From: Chamaecrista fasciculata | Taxonomy: Eukaryota > Streptophyta > Magnoliopsida > Fabales > Fabaceae | Assembly (NCBI GenBank): GCA_003254925.1 | Contig: QANZ01031075.1 | Coordinates: forward strand, 13,029 to 77,028 | Direction: 5' to 3' | Length of the DNA: 64,000 nucleotides | Shown: one piece after another, positions 41,716 through 55,254 of the stretch | How the letters are laid out: every line of letters begins with the position of its first letter | How positions within the stretch are numbered: the first letter of the stretch is position 1 | Notes under the pieces: generated by a model | Database searches by the model: none | Seen by the model: only the letters and a program-made list of their open reading frames with translations | Told to the model about the DNA's origin: nothing | Position numbers and translations under genes: made by a program

Positions 41716-44700
41716 TCAATCACTGTCACTCGAGCTAGAGCTAGAGCTAGAGCTTGAACTTGATTTCCTACTGTGAGACTTAATCTCGCTACTAGAGCGG
41801 CTTGTAGGTGCATTTTCTGTTTCAACCACACTAGTTCTGGGTTGGCTCACTTCCTCATTACCAGATTCCACACCACCGAATTCAATTACCTTGGTTGAGC
41901 CAACATCATTTGCTTCCTCCTTCAACTCCAAAACCTTTGGCAGCTCCCCTTGATTAACCTCTGAGACTGTCTCTACAGCAGTATCAGTATCATCGAGAGT
42001 TCTAGCTTCAACAAACTGCAAGTCTGAACTAGCTTCCAAATGATCTTCAGATTTATCGCTGGAAAGACGATCCTTAATCGTACTGGGTAGGATGAACTCC
42101 TCGACATCCATTCCTTCTTTAAGCTGCTCAAAAGCCAAGTCAATATCTTCAAGTGATCTTGCTTCAAGGACGGGGATCTCCTGCTCAAACTCTGCTGTAT
42201 CTTTAGGCAAACTATCTTGAGCATCCCTAACGGTAGTTTCCTCTGGCGACAGCTCGGGACGAAGTGATACACCAGCATCACCAATGCTAAAATCCCCAAC
42301 AGTGTCCAATTCCAACAATAGTTCTTCATCAATTTCCTTTACTCCGTCTGATTCTTTGATATTTTCTTCAGTAACCTGAGACCCATAGCCTTCTGCTGAA
42401 GAATCCAAGGGCTCAAGCACCTCATTGGCAACTTCCCCTAGTCTATCAGCCTCCAGATCCACTTGGTCAGTGGGTGACATAGTAAATTCAGGAGATTCAG
42501 ATGAATCAGAAGCAATAGAAGAGATCTTTAATGGAACTTGGTCTGTTGCCAGAGTCGATTCTGCCTGGACAATATTAGATTTCTGCAGAACATCAAAGAA
42601 ACTATTTTGAGTCTTAGATAAATAGCCTTTTTTTTCTGTGTATCAATTCCATGTCAGCAGTGCTGTGGGCAAAAGTTATGAGCATTTGCTGAAAAGAAAC
42701 AAAATAAAAATCCTTCCTCTAGCAGTGAAACGAAACTAAAATTCCATTTACATGCCACTACACTTCCTATTTGTTTGGCCGTTATTTGCATAAAAACTCA
42801 TCAAAAGTCCTATTGAACAATTCTTCTGTTTTATGGGAGGGGGGTGTCACAAATTATGGGTCAAGTTAGACAAGGAGGATACTACCTGTCACCTGATACA
42901 CTATACAAAGTAGCAAACTTGTACATCCCACTAACTAATGGTATAAAACTGGGGTTTAATGGTGGATAAATCTTTCGCAAGGACTAGACATAGACTTAAA
43001 GCCAAAGAAGTTCAATGGGTAAAACTAATTTAGATAACTGGAGGGACAACTATCATGTGACTGACCTGAGTTTCATCATGTTCACAAAAAGTTGGTGAAA
43101 CCACTGACTTATCTAAGCTTGACAAGTCATCTTCCAAGACTGAGGGAGATTTTACTTCAAACTGCAAGTATTGACAATCAGAACTCGAAGGAACCTCCTT
43201 ATCTTGGTGAAGCTCAGTTTCACCCGGCTCAAAAAAATTTGATGAGAACACACTATTCTGTTGAACCTCAAGCATGTCTATCTCATGTGACAAAACTTTT
43301 TCTCCATGTTCAGTTTCTTCAGAAGGCAAATTGAGATGAACCACCGGAGCTTGCTCAGCTACAAGCAAAGGCTCTGAGTCTTGTGGTGCAGAAATCAAAG
43401 AATCACTTGAAGGCATGCAACGGGAATAAGAAGTGACCAAATCGGGCTTCTCATCTGCATCTTGGACTACCTCAGACATATTTTCATCATCAAGTCTTGA
43501 TGAATCCATTCCATAGTGCACTGAGGCTTCTTCCACAGATTCAGTTTCTTCAGAAGGCAGATCGGGATTAACCATTGGTTTAGACATCAATGAATCACTT
43601 GAGGGAGCATGCTCGGAATAAGAAGCCACCAAATCAAGCTTCTCATCTACCTCTTGGACTACTTCAGAGACTATTTCATCATCCGGTTTCAATGAATCCA
43701 CTCCATAGTGTTCTGCACCTTCCTCCACAAATTCTTGATCTAATGGTTCTGACTTTACAGAAGCAATGTGATAGTCAGAAGATAGATCACCTGAATTATC
43801 TTTAATAAATTCAGATTCAGCATGTAAGTGGTCAGCTTGCTCCTGTTCATGAACAAAGACTGTACTTGTCTCGGCCTTTATTGCTCCAACATCTGAAGAC
43901 AGACTGGAATCAACATAAACAGGCTGCATAACCTCAGACTCAGATGCTGAAGTTCCATCATGCCCTAAAAGTCTTTTGGGAACTGCAGCCAGCTCAGCAA
44001 CATTAAAATCATGCTGATTGATATCCCTAGAGTCCCCAGAGTTCAATTCATTATTTACTTCTATATGTAATTGAGAAATTTCTGAGTGATTTTCTTCATA
44101 ACCAGAACCATTAACCTCTAGAATATGATCACTTTTATATGTCAAATTAGCAATCGTTTCTTCTGGTGCAGGAGGCAAAGACCTCTCAGAAATCTCTGCC
44201 GCTGAATCAGAAGATACAGAAGAAAAAGAAGCGAACCTTTGAGCAGGTAGAGGGCTAGAATCATAAAGAGGTTCCCCATGTTGATTGTCCTCCACCCCAC
44301 CACTCAAATTATGAAAGTCCACCTCCTCCACAAAATCTTGTGAAGAAACTCTAGAGTCCTGTAGATGATTATCTCCTGACTGCATACTTGTTGATATTCC
44401 CCCTTTCTCATCAGGTATGCTGTCAATCACTTCTGATAGTGAGGAGCCACTTGATTGGCTGTTACCCTCCTCATCAACTGGTTCACTTCCCAAATGGGCT
44501 TCACTATCACCTATATTAAATTCCTCATGTACTGTAACTTCTCTTGTTTCAGAATAGAGTTCCACATCAGAAAGGTTTTCCACCCCACCCAACACTATTT
44601 CAGCTTCATCATGGTGAGCGTTGCTCTCTTCTACTTGTACCATTTCCATGGAATCCACTTCTCCAGGGGATTGACTTCCACGTTCAACACATAAAGAAGC

Positions 44701-46422
44701 ATGACTTACGTCAGATATTAATTCAGTTTCTTGAGAGAAATCTTGCTCATTGAACTTCCTCTCATCCTGATCTGTTGAGCTCAGTGATTCAGTATCCTGA
44801 ACAGAACTCAACATTGTTTCACTTACTTCACTTAACTGCCTCTGGAATGGCGCATAGCTTGTTCCCTCTGAAGCCATCTGCTCTGAAACAAAGACAGGTT
44901 TCCAACTCATATCTTGCCTCCCAAGCTTGACTGTCCCTAACCCAGAAGGCCTCAAGCTGAAACTTTCATGCCTCCGGAATAATGTATCTTTCTGATTAAA
45001 CACCATGAACTCCTGTTCAAAACTGTCACCCTTAAGATCTGGTTTTTCCTCATTTGGATCATAAGGAATATCGAAAGGGTTTCGTCTAGGCTGCAGAACA
45101 GATGGAGCAGATCCAGGAATGGGTGGCAACCCCATGGCAACATGGGAATCATCAAGAAAATCAAATGGGTTGCGTCTTGTGGTCATAATGGGAGCAACAT
45201 TGAAGGGAAGATCAGAACTTTCCAAATCTATAAGATTCTTCTCTGTCATCATTCTTCGTACTCTTCTCCTTGCAATGAGATTCTCCAGACGCTGGTTCCT
45301 TTCAAGCTCTGAAGTTCCCAGATCCATGAGATTTTTTTGGTCATCTTCCGTCCACTTAATTGCAGCTTTACTTTCATCCTCTTTGCCACCCTCTTCCTCC
45401 TCATCATCATGTTCATCAACACCATCTTCTTCCACTTCAACTTGGTTTTCTGTATCTTCATCAGATTCAATGCTGCCGTCATTGCTTTTTTGAGACTTTT
45501 CAGAAGCAGTAGAACCATCACGAGACAAGTGTGCAGGTCGCGAGCCTTCTAGGTCTAACAGCGGGTGGAGTTCATCAAGCATTGGCATTATGTCTGCCAT
45601 AGAAGCATCAGGGGAAGAGCTCTCTGCCCGATCAGACTCTGAATCAAAAGAGTCCTCCTCTTCATTGTTCTCAACCTGTTTCCAAGATGAACTGGGTGAA
45701 AAGTCCAAGTGATCTCCATTAAAAGTTTGAAGCGGCTCTTCGACAGTTTCTTCAATATCAAGAATGTCATCGTTTACTTTTTGAACAAATACATATTGTT
45801 CCTCAAGGGCTTCATCATCACTTGAAACACCTTCAGCCTTCAATTTCTGCTCCTGAACTTCACTTTTTTTTTCCAACTCAAAACTGCAGAATTCCCGGTC
45901 TGCTTGCTCAATTACTTGCTTCTCATTCTGAAAATCCTGAGAGGCTTCTGCTTCATCAATCAGCGGCATATAAGAAGTTAAATTGTCACCTTCCTCAACA
46001 TCCCTTCCTTTATCTCCCACCAAACTTGCTTCTTCAGTGCTTCTCTCTTCTACAACACCTGTATTTTCTGTATGTGTTTTTACAACAAGGCTCTCATCTT
46101 TCTCAGCAATAAAAGTGGTACCCTCTGAAAACTCAGTTTGAAAAGACGAAATGCCATGAGTAACTTCCTCCTCCTTCTCAACTTCAGGTATGTTAGGCTG
46201 TCCAAAACTAAGAAGGGTCCCAAGCAGAACAGCAGTGCAGACCAAAACAGGGGAGGCAGAAACCAAAATGGAAAATACAAAAGGAAAGGATCTGTACAGA
46301 AAAATCAAGAATCCCAAGACACATACAAGGAAAGGATGATTACAAACTGATCTGTGGCATGCCCTGATTGAGATGATCAGCATTTTCTTCATTTGAACTC
46401 CTATTTCAGACACTGATCCCAT
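41716..46422 (-). CDS. Large acidic membrane-anchored protein, plant-specific, function unknown
   Basis: Two exons, 43066-46422 and 41716-42612 (CAG|GTCAGT donor; AAG| acceptor chosen because it keeps phase 0; a CAG 36 bp further in is the alternative). Product about 1417 aa. The N-terminus has two hydrophobic helices (about residues 30-75: HPFLVCVLGFLIFLY, SASPVLVCTAVLLGTLLSF); the remainder is strongly acidic and predicted disordered. Conserved-looking islands are LIARRRVRRMMTEKNLIDLE and two RRNPFD motifs (about 400-470). The C-terminus is a serine run ending SSSDSD. It resembles the Arabidopsis At5g17910/At2g29620-type proteins (from memory), sometimes labelled cardiomyopathy-associated-like, with no known role. 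A 5'-UTR intron spans 46456-46594 and the leader reaches about 46880. Confidence 0.88.
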
Positions 46423-46959
46423 CTCCCTCCTACTATGTCCTCCCCTAACTAAAATCTGTTCAAATTAAACAAACCAACGGGCACTCATATAAGATCCACG
46501 TAGAACAGTTCCCAAAAACCCCAAGTCCGAACTAAGCAAGATATGAAAAATTAAGGGGAGAGAAAAAAAGAAAAAAAAAAAAGCTTAGACTAACCTTAGC
46601 AATTGAATCGACAGAAAATCCACGAAACTAGAACGATCCGATCAAAAAGAAACTGATGAATCGATCACAGCTTGACCCTTCCAGAGCAAATGAATGCAAA
46701 TTGGAAAGCTGTGGGTAAGCAGCAATAGATAGATTGAAGAGACCAAACCCAAAAAAAAAAGGTAATGGGAAATGAAATGAGAATCCTTTGGTGTGTTAGT
46801 TTAACTTCCGTCTTCTTCACTTTGATGGTGGTATCAGTGTAAACAATAAACAAGAGCTCGCACCGAGGAAGCTGTATCTTTTGTGTGTGTGTAATGGAAT
46901 GGCGTTTGGTCGTTTCGTTTGACAGAGTGAGAGAGTGGGGCGGCACAAAAAGAAGAGAA

Positions 46960-49830
46960 AGAGAAAGAGACTTGAAAGGGAAAAGAAAGCTGTTTCCTCT
47001 AATCTACTATTCTTTTAATTTTAATTTGTTTTTCTTAATTGCTTTCTAACAAAGAACTTTCTTTTACTCTCTGTCACACTTTTCGTGTTATTATTAAACA
47101 CAAACGGTAAAACTGTGGTGGGACGTCTAATCTCAATTTTTATTGCTACTACAGTGCTACATTAATTCATCTTCCTCTCTAATTATGCATTTGATAATCT
47201 CAGGGTACACATTTTAACTTTTTAATTATTTAAAAAGATGAACCAATAAAAAAATGGGAAGAACGAGGATGAATGTTGGTGAGATCATTCCCTCCTCGAG
47301 TTTCTGACCGTTCAATTCCTTATTATATTATATCTGTCCCTGAGAACATGCGTTTCTGTCAGCATTGTTTCTTCACAGCCTGGTCTTCCAAGTGTGTTTC
47401 TAGCTCACTTTTTTGTTAATCTAATTCCTCATTTTTGCTGGCATCATGAATGATATAAACTCCTTGGACTAAACTTTAATTTTTTGGGTGAATTACTTGA
47501 TATAAGACTTCAATAGGGGAATAATAAGGCTTTTGAAAGAAAATATAAAAATAGTTTCAGGATAAGTGTATATTGATAAATATGCTCCTATAAATTTATA
47601 CTAGAGTTTTTTAGACAATATATCGTCGTGGGTGATAGTTGAAACTTTTTATTTTTTGTTCTAGATAATCAAATATGATATCATGTGCTCGTTAACTTAA
47701 GAATTTGAGCTCTGTTTCTATCTGAAATTTTGAAATGTAATAAAATTTGGTCCACATATAGCTCAATAAGGCTACGATAGCAACTGCCAAGTGATATAGT
47801 TTTAAATGAATCGATTTATTTATTCAAATGAAGACGATATCATGAGGAAACGTTACGCTCAATCCTCCGTTGAAAACAAACAACGTAATTAGTAAGTTAT
47901 ATATCGAATTAAAATTCCATTAATTGACTAGGTCATTCTACAATAGAATGATCATTACGACACAAAAAATGAGGAACATGTAAGTCCTTGATAATAACTA
48001 TATATTTTAATAATTTGGTTTTAAATTTTAATATACACAATTAAGTAAACAAAAGATATATGCATAATTATCTTATCGGAAAATAAAATGTGTATTCAAT
48101 CTTTCAAAGTTTTAGGTTGTTTATTAGTCATCCATTCCTCATTAGAGTTACTAATAGAACTAACAAGTAATAGGTAAACTATTTTTAAAAACTACATTTT
48201 TTAGATTTGAAAATCAAATTATTAAACATTCACTGTTAATAAATTGGATTGTATACTACTGTGATTTAGAGATCAAATCAAAGAGTTAAAGGTATTAAAA
48301 ACTAAATTTTTTTCCAAAAAGTTACATGTCAAAGTTTCTCTAAAGATTGAAATCTTAATTGAAAAAGAATTGAGAAATCTTTTAAGGTGACTTGTATTCA
48401 GTTAATTACTAATTATTATTGGAAATAAGTATTTTTTTAGTGGTTAAATATTTAAGTAGCTGAACTTATTAACCTAACGGGCCTAAGTTAAATAATCCTT
48501 ATAAGACTAGAGTTTTAAGATGCTTATAAATATAGTAATTAGATGCAGATTGAGAATCATAGTACATCATAACATATCTCAATGGAGACTCTTAGGGAAA
48601 ACTCGATTGGAATTGATAAAGTAGAGATATGGGTGATGTATGACTTAGATGAGTGATTCATTCATCAAATTATTGTAAACTCTAATGGTCGAACCATGAT
48701 AAATTGTTTCGGTTCATCTATTATTCTCTATTTTTCGCATTCCTATATTTGTTTGATGTATGAATTGTTCTTGGGAGATACTCTGACAAGAATTTCAAAA
48801 CACAGATAAAGCCATAATTCAGATCTGCCCCTATGTCCAGAAAACCAATTAGATTAGAGTATTGCCATCATCAAAATTGATACATCAAAGTTATATATTT
48901 TAGCTTTCAAGCTTCAAATTCACAATTTCAGCTTTGGAATATTCATTTTCTTTGAAGTTGTAGTAACAAAAACGCCGACTTGGACGTCACTATCTCATTT
49001 CCTTCTAATAAATCAACTTGGACGGCCCCGCCCACATAAACAAAAGGCTAAAGGCACCATAGAAGAAAGCGAAGCAGGCAGTAATTCTAATTTATGAACC
49101 ATTCAATTCCATTTTTGTTTAAAGCTAAACCACCTGTCCTAAGTATCACACCTAAACAATTCACTTTTTGCTAATAAAACTATGCCTCGCCAGTTAGACT
49201 CACAAAAGCATAAATTCATTAGCAACCTTTTTCTTTTTGCCCCCATAAACCAAATTAATAAATGGTAATTTAGGTTAGAATGAAACGTTGTATTAATACT
49301 CGTAAAGTGTACGGGTGCCACAAGTTATACAAGTTTTCAAGTACCCTCGAAACTTCATTATGACTATTTGTCAAAAGAAACCTGCTTTAATGTTTTTTAT
49401 AGTTAGCCTTTGGTGAATGCAAGGGTGGTGTGTGGCCCTTCTCATTTTAGTTTTGAGGCACATAAGAAACAAATAGTTTTCAAATGTCTCCATTTAAGTT
49501 CTCCTATAAAAATGCAACACATAAATCTAAACTCAGCAGTCAGCACCATATAATTTAATCTTTCAAAAAGATGATAATTCCACCATGTATCATACTTTAT
49601 TGTAAAGCTAAATAATAGAACCTAGAAAACTTTACCTCTAAAATTTTCCCTTTAACAAATTGCAATCCTCTGCAATAGATTAACACACTCATTTAAAGTT
49701 TAAATGAGGGTTACCTTGTTGTAAAGTGAAATTTATGGATGTGGAGAATTTGAAAAAAAAAATTATATAATTAGGCATGACTAGGTCTAATACTCTGCTA
49801 ATAATTTTTTTTTAAAAAGAGCTAAGTTAC
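46960..49830. other. Intergenic region, promoter of the acidic protein gene
   Basis: About 2.9 kb between the leader of the acidic protein gene and the stop of the SEC14-like gene, both on the minus strand. AT-rich; short frames are scattered and unsupported. No transposon ends or repeats that I can define. Confidence 0.5.
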
Positions 49831-52223
49831 TTATGCTTCCCTTTCAGTCATCTTTGGAGCTAGGTGAATGGCCTTGCAGCTTTCATCATCTTTCTCCATG
49901 TTTGAGCCGTTGTAAGATATTTCATCCTCGTCACCCTCATTGTCAGAGGCCGTTGATTCTGACAGCCGTGATTCAGCCACCAGAGACTGTAGGGAACTTG
50001 GTGATGAACAACCAGAGTCTGCAAACTTGGCCATCTTTTTGTCATCTTCTCTCATCTTCATTGCATATGCTTCATAGTTGAATCCAGCTGAACCTTTCCC
50101 ACCAAAACTGGAATCCAGCTTGTCCATGTCAAATATTTCTTCCATTATTATGCGGCTTTTAGCATTGTCAGGATACACGAACTTCACTTTTTTGAAAGTC
50201 TTGTTCTCAAGAAATGGCTTCACCATCTATTCCAGATAGATAGAAGACAAACTTGTCAGTTCGAAGTACAAATCTACATGTACTAATTTGTTTCATTGTG
50301 TGTTATCCAGTTTAGTCTCAATCTTCAGTTCATGTTTCTGAGAACCTTAAAATCCACAAAGGGCAAGGCAGTGAAGTGATACTCATTTATAAAATGGGTA
50401 AATTTTTAGGAAAACTTCATAGGTCAAACTGTGCGCAACTGCATCAGTAATTGTATGTAGGTTCCCTTAAAATTTGAATTGATACCCTAAAGCCTTGCAG
50501 ATTGCACAATACCTGACGTTCTAATGAACACTAAGGAACACAGATACACCCAATTTATGTTCTCTCTTTAAGAACAAATAAAACACATTGATGGGGTCAT
50601 GAAATAAATACACCTGCAGCTTACACATGAATGCGTTAATCAAACAAGATCTTCTAGAGTCTAGATAATTCCATTACACATACAGATCCGAGAATGATAA
50701 AAGAAAGGGACACTGTATGACAACATACCGTCCAAAAGGACTCAAATAGTTTTGGTGGATTGTAGAGGATTGCACAGCCCAATCTCTCAGGGTAATGATT
50801 CTGCAGGAGTTGGGCAGTTTCCTTAGTAACCTTTAATGATAAGCATTGTTTGTTCCATCCTCGAAAGTCAACAAGCCAAACCATCTGTTCCTGATTGGGA
50901 CTTTGATTTAATATGGCATTCTCCAGACAGTAAACCAAGTACTTGATCTGCATAACTGGTGAGCTTGTACTCTGACATGGATAAACAAGGTCTTAATTAA
51001 GGAAATGAAACTTCAAGTTCAATTATATTAACGATGACATTCAAATATAAAATATATTCAAATACAGTCATTAGAAGAAGGGACATAAAAAACACTTGGT
51101 TTTGAGTTCTCATTAAGCTATGGAGACTACCTGAATACCAGCTCTCATAACAAGGATAGTTCTCCCTTGCTTATCCAAAAAATCAGCTCTATATAACCTT
51201 CCTGTCATAGCTTCGCGAGCTACATCATCCTACTTGCACAAAAAGAAATTTGTTTTTCAGTTGCACTTATCTAATTAATAGAATGTAGTCATGTACTCAT
51301 GTAGATCATCACGAAAGAATCTCATAACCATACATTGGAGTCATATATGTAATTGAGGGTCGTATTTTTGTCTATTATTGGGTTCGAGCTACATGCAATT
51401 AAGTTGAAAATGATTTATATGAGGCAATTGTAGCACAAAGCAAAAATTTAACTGACATTCATATGGTTCAGAATTGACCTCCGATCATTAGAAAACAAGA
51501 GACAATACTAATGATGATGCATACCCATTTAATCTTCTCAGGCTTGAATTCTAGCCTCCATTTTAAGGTTTCTTTCATCATCTTTGAAGCTTTCTTTGTA
51601 TTCCAGTTTCGTGCAATGAGGAACCTTTGTATTGATGCATCCGAAAACAGAGATGGGAACTTATCAGCAATTGGACCTATGATCTTTCTGATTTCACTAA
51701 CCTGAGAAAAGAAAGAAAAAAATTAATTTTTCTTGCTGCAAAACAATATCTACCATGATGGAACCTCTGAGCTACTAAAGATTTTCTCTGCTCGCCCAAA
51801 TGCAAGAGAGACATACAATCACCTTAATAATGTATTATAGCTTGTGCAAGATTTAAAGAGGATCAATTAAATTCCCAACAATAATATAAATAAATGCAAG
51901 CTTTTGGACAGAAGAACATCAGAAACACGATAAATATATCTGTTAGGAGAAAATTTAGATGAAGTTTCTCATATAGTTACTATCCTATTCTCCAATAAAA
52001 TCATGATATGTGGGTAATACTTCAAAAAAAATTTATGTTAAACATTGGAGAATATGATAGCAAGAAAGTGATTAGTGTTCCTAAGTTTCTTTATCTCCGT
52101 TAAAAGCCAAATTAACCCCTTTATATTTATGCCAAATGGTTGTGAATTTATTACCTTGCTCTGCTGCCCTTCAGGAGACAGCACTTTTTCTTTTGCACCG
52201 GGCATCAGTTTCATGGATGCCAT
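49831..52223 (-). CDS. SEC14-like CRAL-TRIO domain protein
   Basis: CRAL-TRIO proteins bind phosphatidylinositol and other lipids in a hydrophobic pocket and move or present them at membranes. Five coding exons in order: 52155-52223, 51525-51701, 51131-51229, 50729-50971, 49831-50226; all GT-AG in phase 0, 327 aa. A CRAL-TRIO-N helix region (about 30-80) has IQRFLIARNWNTKKASKMMK and TLKWRLEFKPEKIKW. The SEC14 core (about 85-240) has GRTILVMRAG, VWLVDFRGWN and ETAQLLQNHYPERLGCAILY, with PPKLFESFWT before MVKPFLENKTFKKVKFVY. The acidic tail holds SGCSSPSSL. No GOLD domain, so it is a short Sec14 type. A leader exon is likely near 53003-53150 joined to 52253 (acceptor CAG|GCTGTG). Confidence 0.93.
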
Positions 52224-53159
52224 CTTTTCAAATCCCTACCAATCTAACACAGCCTGAATGCAAAAGAACAACAAAAGCCTTATAGCAGGATGTGATGAGT
52301 ACTTGAATCCCTTGACTGATCAATGCAAGAATTATGCTTGCTCTATAAATTTTTTGTAAAAAAAGTTTGCATATTGAAAGCATGAAGGCAATAAGGAAAG
52401 AGAGAAAAGGAGGCGATTCCATCATCAAAGATGTTTAGACTTAAAGTATTAGAAATATAAAAGAAGTAGCAAAAATATAATATATGTAGTTATGTTTTGT
52501 TGTATTTTAAAATAACATAGAGAAGTAGGATTTCCACACTGTCAAATCTCATCCTTCCCCTTTGTTCTAAAAGGAAGAAGAAGCCCTCTTTATTCACTAG
52601 TGATGGCATCTACCGGGATTTTGCATCGACCCCTTTACTAATTATTGCAGCTAAATAATCATATCACCCACAAATTAAACAAAAGCATTGACACACAACA
52701 AACAGTATATAATTAAACATAGATTGTAAAATCCTTGAAGATTCAAATAACACCATGCGATCTTTACCTCTTCGTTAAAGAGATATACTCATTCCACTGA
52801 ACACTTGTGAAAACCAAAGTCGTTACCGTAAGCAATTCAGGGGAAAATCAGTTGAAAATCAATCCAATCGCATAAGGGTTTTCTTATGGACACGCAAAAA
52901 GAAAACAGGAAATTGCGCAAATTAGAGAAGAGGTCGATGAGAAGACGAAGTATGAAGGCGAAACGAGAATGAAGGTAAAGATAAGGTGGGAAAGACTCAC
53001 TCGTAACTTGTGCGGAGAATCATGCGGACATAGTGATTGAAAGACACGTCAGTTAAAAGGCGAAAATGAAGCAACGATGTGTGTTGCGCGATATAATGAA
53101 TGAATGAATTCTCAAGGTCTGAAACCGAATGTGATGAGAGGGAGAAGGACGAAGTTAGC

Positions 53160-53584
53160 CATTGGAGCAAGAACAAATTTCGTGAGGAGTGTCAATCGTG
53201 GCAATTGTTCATGTTTTGGATTGAAATGAAATATGATAAATCATTATAAGGAAGGAGCCAATAATCATTAATAGTGACACCTGCGTGGTGTTGATCAGTT
53301 GAACTACCATAAATTGATTTAATAGTAACAAATGCTTTCCATATATTTGCCAATTGCACGTACCACTACCACGTCTTCAGCTCTCGCTTCTTCCGCCATA
53401 TTATTATCATTATCATAGTTATTATTTTTGTCTTTTTCCCATGGCTTTTTTTTTTCTTTTTATTTATTTTTTACTGTTAAATTGATGTGAAAACAATGAA
53501 TTAAAAGTAGGCAGGTATTTTTTTTATTTATTTATTTTTCATCCATCAAAATACTTATAAGTTAAGTTTTGTCAAAATTTTATT
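53160..53584. other. Upstream region of the SEC14-like gene
   Basis: Divergent promoter space upstream of the SEC14-like gene. AT-rich with T runs; nothing else recognised. Confidence 0.45.
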
Positions 53585-53585
53585 G

Positions 53586-53980
53586 GGCTAAATGTACTTT
53601 TGGTTCCATAATTTTGGCAAAGGTTTCAATTTGATCCTATAACTTTTTTTGTTACAATTTTGGTCTCATAACTTCTAAAACGTTTCACCGTTGGTCCCAA
53701 GCTGATTTGTATCAGTCTCATAACTTCACTCATATTTGTCACATCATCATTCAACTCAGTATATCAGATCATCTTTAGCGGTAGATAATGGGTGGAAATC
53801 AGTATTGGGACCTACGGTGAGACGTTTTCAAAAGTTATGGAACCAAAATTGCAACAAAAAAAGTTATGGGATCAAATTGAGATCTTTGCCAAAGTTATGG
53901 GACCAAAATTGCAACAAAAAAAGTTATGGACCAAATTGAAACCTTTGCCAAAGTTATGGGACCAAAAGTACACTTTAGCC
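53586..53980. mobile_element. Mutator-like foldback MITE (GGTCCCATAACTT family)
   Basis: Left end GGCTAAATGTACTTTTGG, right end inverse of GGCTAAAGTGTACTTTTGG. The arms carry repeated TTGGTCTCATAACTT / AAGTTATGGGACCAAAATTG units; the right arm has three copies. Flanks AATTTTATT and AATTTATTT may be a decayed target duplication. It is the small relative of the gene-carrying element at 7632-9136. Confidence 0.75.
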
Positions 53981-54088
53981 AATTTATTTAGACAAAGTTG
54001 TTGTAATGGTAATATCTATATTTATCAAGTAACTAAAATTTTTCAAAATCACTTATAAAAATCCATTGTAAATTTCACCAATACAAAA

Positions 54089-54425
54089 TAGGGATGATAA
54101 TTTAGGTGGATATTTAGGATACCCGTCCAAATTCACCCGTAAAAAATATCCGATATTTGTCGGATTTCGGATATCGGATAGGGTACATGTATTGAAAAAA
54201 AAAATCAACTATCTTGTATCCATCCGAAATGAACGGATAGTTAGGGTACTCGGTGTCCGATACCCTATAATATAAATATTTTATACATTTTTATTATATT
54301 TTTAATTATTTATTTTAATTAACATATATTGGATATCAAATATATTCGATTTTTGTATTAAGATATTCTATCCTATATCCATTATTTTAGGGTATTTCGG
54401 ATATTTAAGGTACCCGTCGAATACC
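54089..54425. mobile_element. hAT-like repeat copy (TAGGGATG end)
   Basis: Starts TAGGGATGATAATTTAGG and contains GATATTTAGGATACCCGTCC, TTTCGGATATCGGATAGGGT and ATGAACGGATAGTTAGGGTA. The last is the reverse complement of sequence at 180-200, so it is the same family as 1-376 in opposite orientation. The right boundary is not clear. Confidence 0.5.
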
Positions 54426-54540
54426 AAAATCAATAAATTACCAAAAACAACTTTTAACTTTAAATTACTTAGCTTAAAATCAACTAATTTTCTAATAATT
54501 ACTTTTTCAAAACTCACATCACTTCACCTCTATTCCAAAT

Positions 54541-55018
54541 AGGCACAATGTNTTTTGGTCCCCTAACTTTTGAAAACGTCTCAATTTGGTCCCCTAACTT
54601 TTTTGTTGCAATTTTGATCCCTTAACTTTTGAAAACGTCGCTCCGTTGGTCCCAAGTGCACTTCCATCCATTATTTGCCATTAGCTCGTTAGTGCTGATC
54701 TGGTGGGCTGATGATGTGGCAAATATGAACGAAATAGATTAAAAAATAAACATTATGCAACAAATTACAATATTTTGAGAACGAATCAACCAAAACTTAA
54801 CCGAAAAAAAGATTCAAAACATTACATAATGGTCATTTTTCAATCCACTTCACCCATATTTACCACATTATCACAACTTAGCTTGTCATATGGAAGTGCG
54901 CTTGGGACCAACGGAGAGACGTTTTCAAAAGTTAGGGGACCAAAATTGCAACAAAAAAGTTAGGGGATCAAATTGAAATCTTTACGAAAGTTAAGAGGCC
55001 AAAAGTGTACTTAAGCCT
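54541..55018. mobile_element. Mutator-like foldback MITE (GGTCCCCTAACTT family)
   Basis: Inverted arms with TTTTGGTCCCCTAACTTTTG on the left and its inverse at about 54920-54945, then a GTGTACTTAAGCCT right end. The core words ATGCAACAAATTACAATATT echo those inside 7632-9136. An ambiguous base at 54552 sits at the left end, so the border and duplication cannot be read. Confidence 0.7.
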
Positions 55019-55254
55019 AACTAAAATGACTATTTGACTTATTATTGTGTTTTTCCAGCCATCTCTCTTGTTGGTCGTTGGTCAAAGTGTCAAACTGAGG
55101 TAGGTAAGCGAAGCGAAGGTAGTTAGGTATCGTCAGGCTCATCTCCTACTCGCCACTATCCATTCTCTGCATCTGCATCACTCTCGATTTTCCATATTCT
55201 CCGTTTCCTTTCCTACACAGATCAGAGTGAGAAAGAGTTCTCCTAATTTCATCG

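Noticed and set aside
43092-46350. Many frames on both strands inside the acidic protein gene
   Set aside because: Shadows of the 1119-codon exon 1, which is skewed toward acidic and serine codons.
53736-54058. Two frames of 67-88 aa with repeated KLWDQ-type words
   Set aside because: They come from the AAGTTATGGGACCAAA repeats of a MITE arm.
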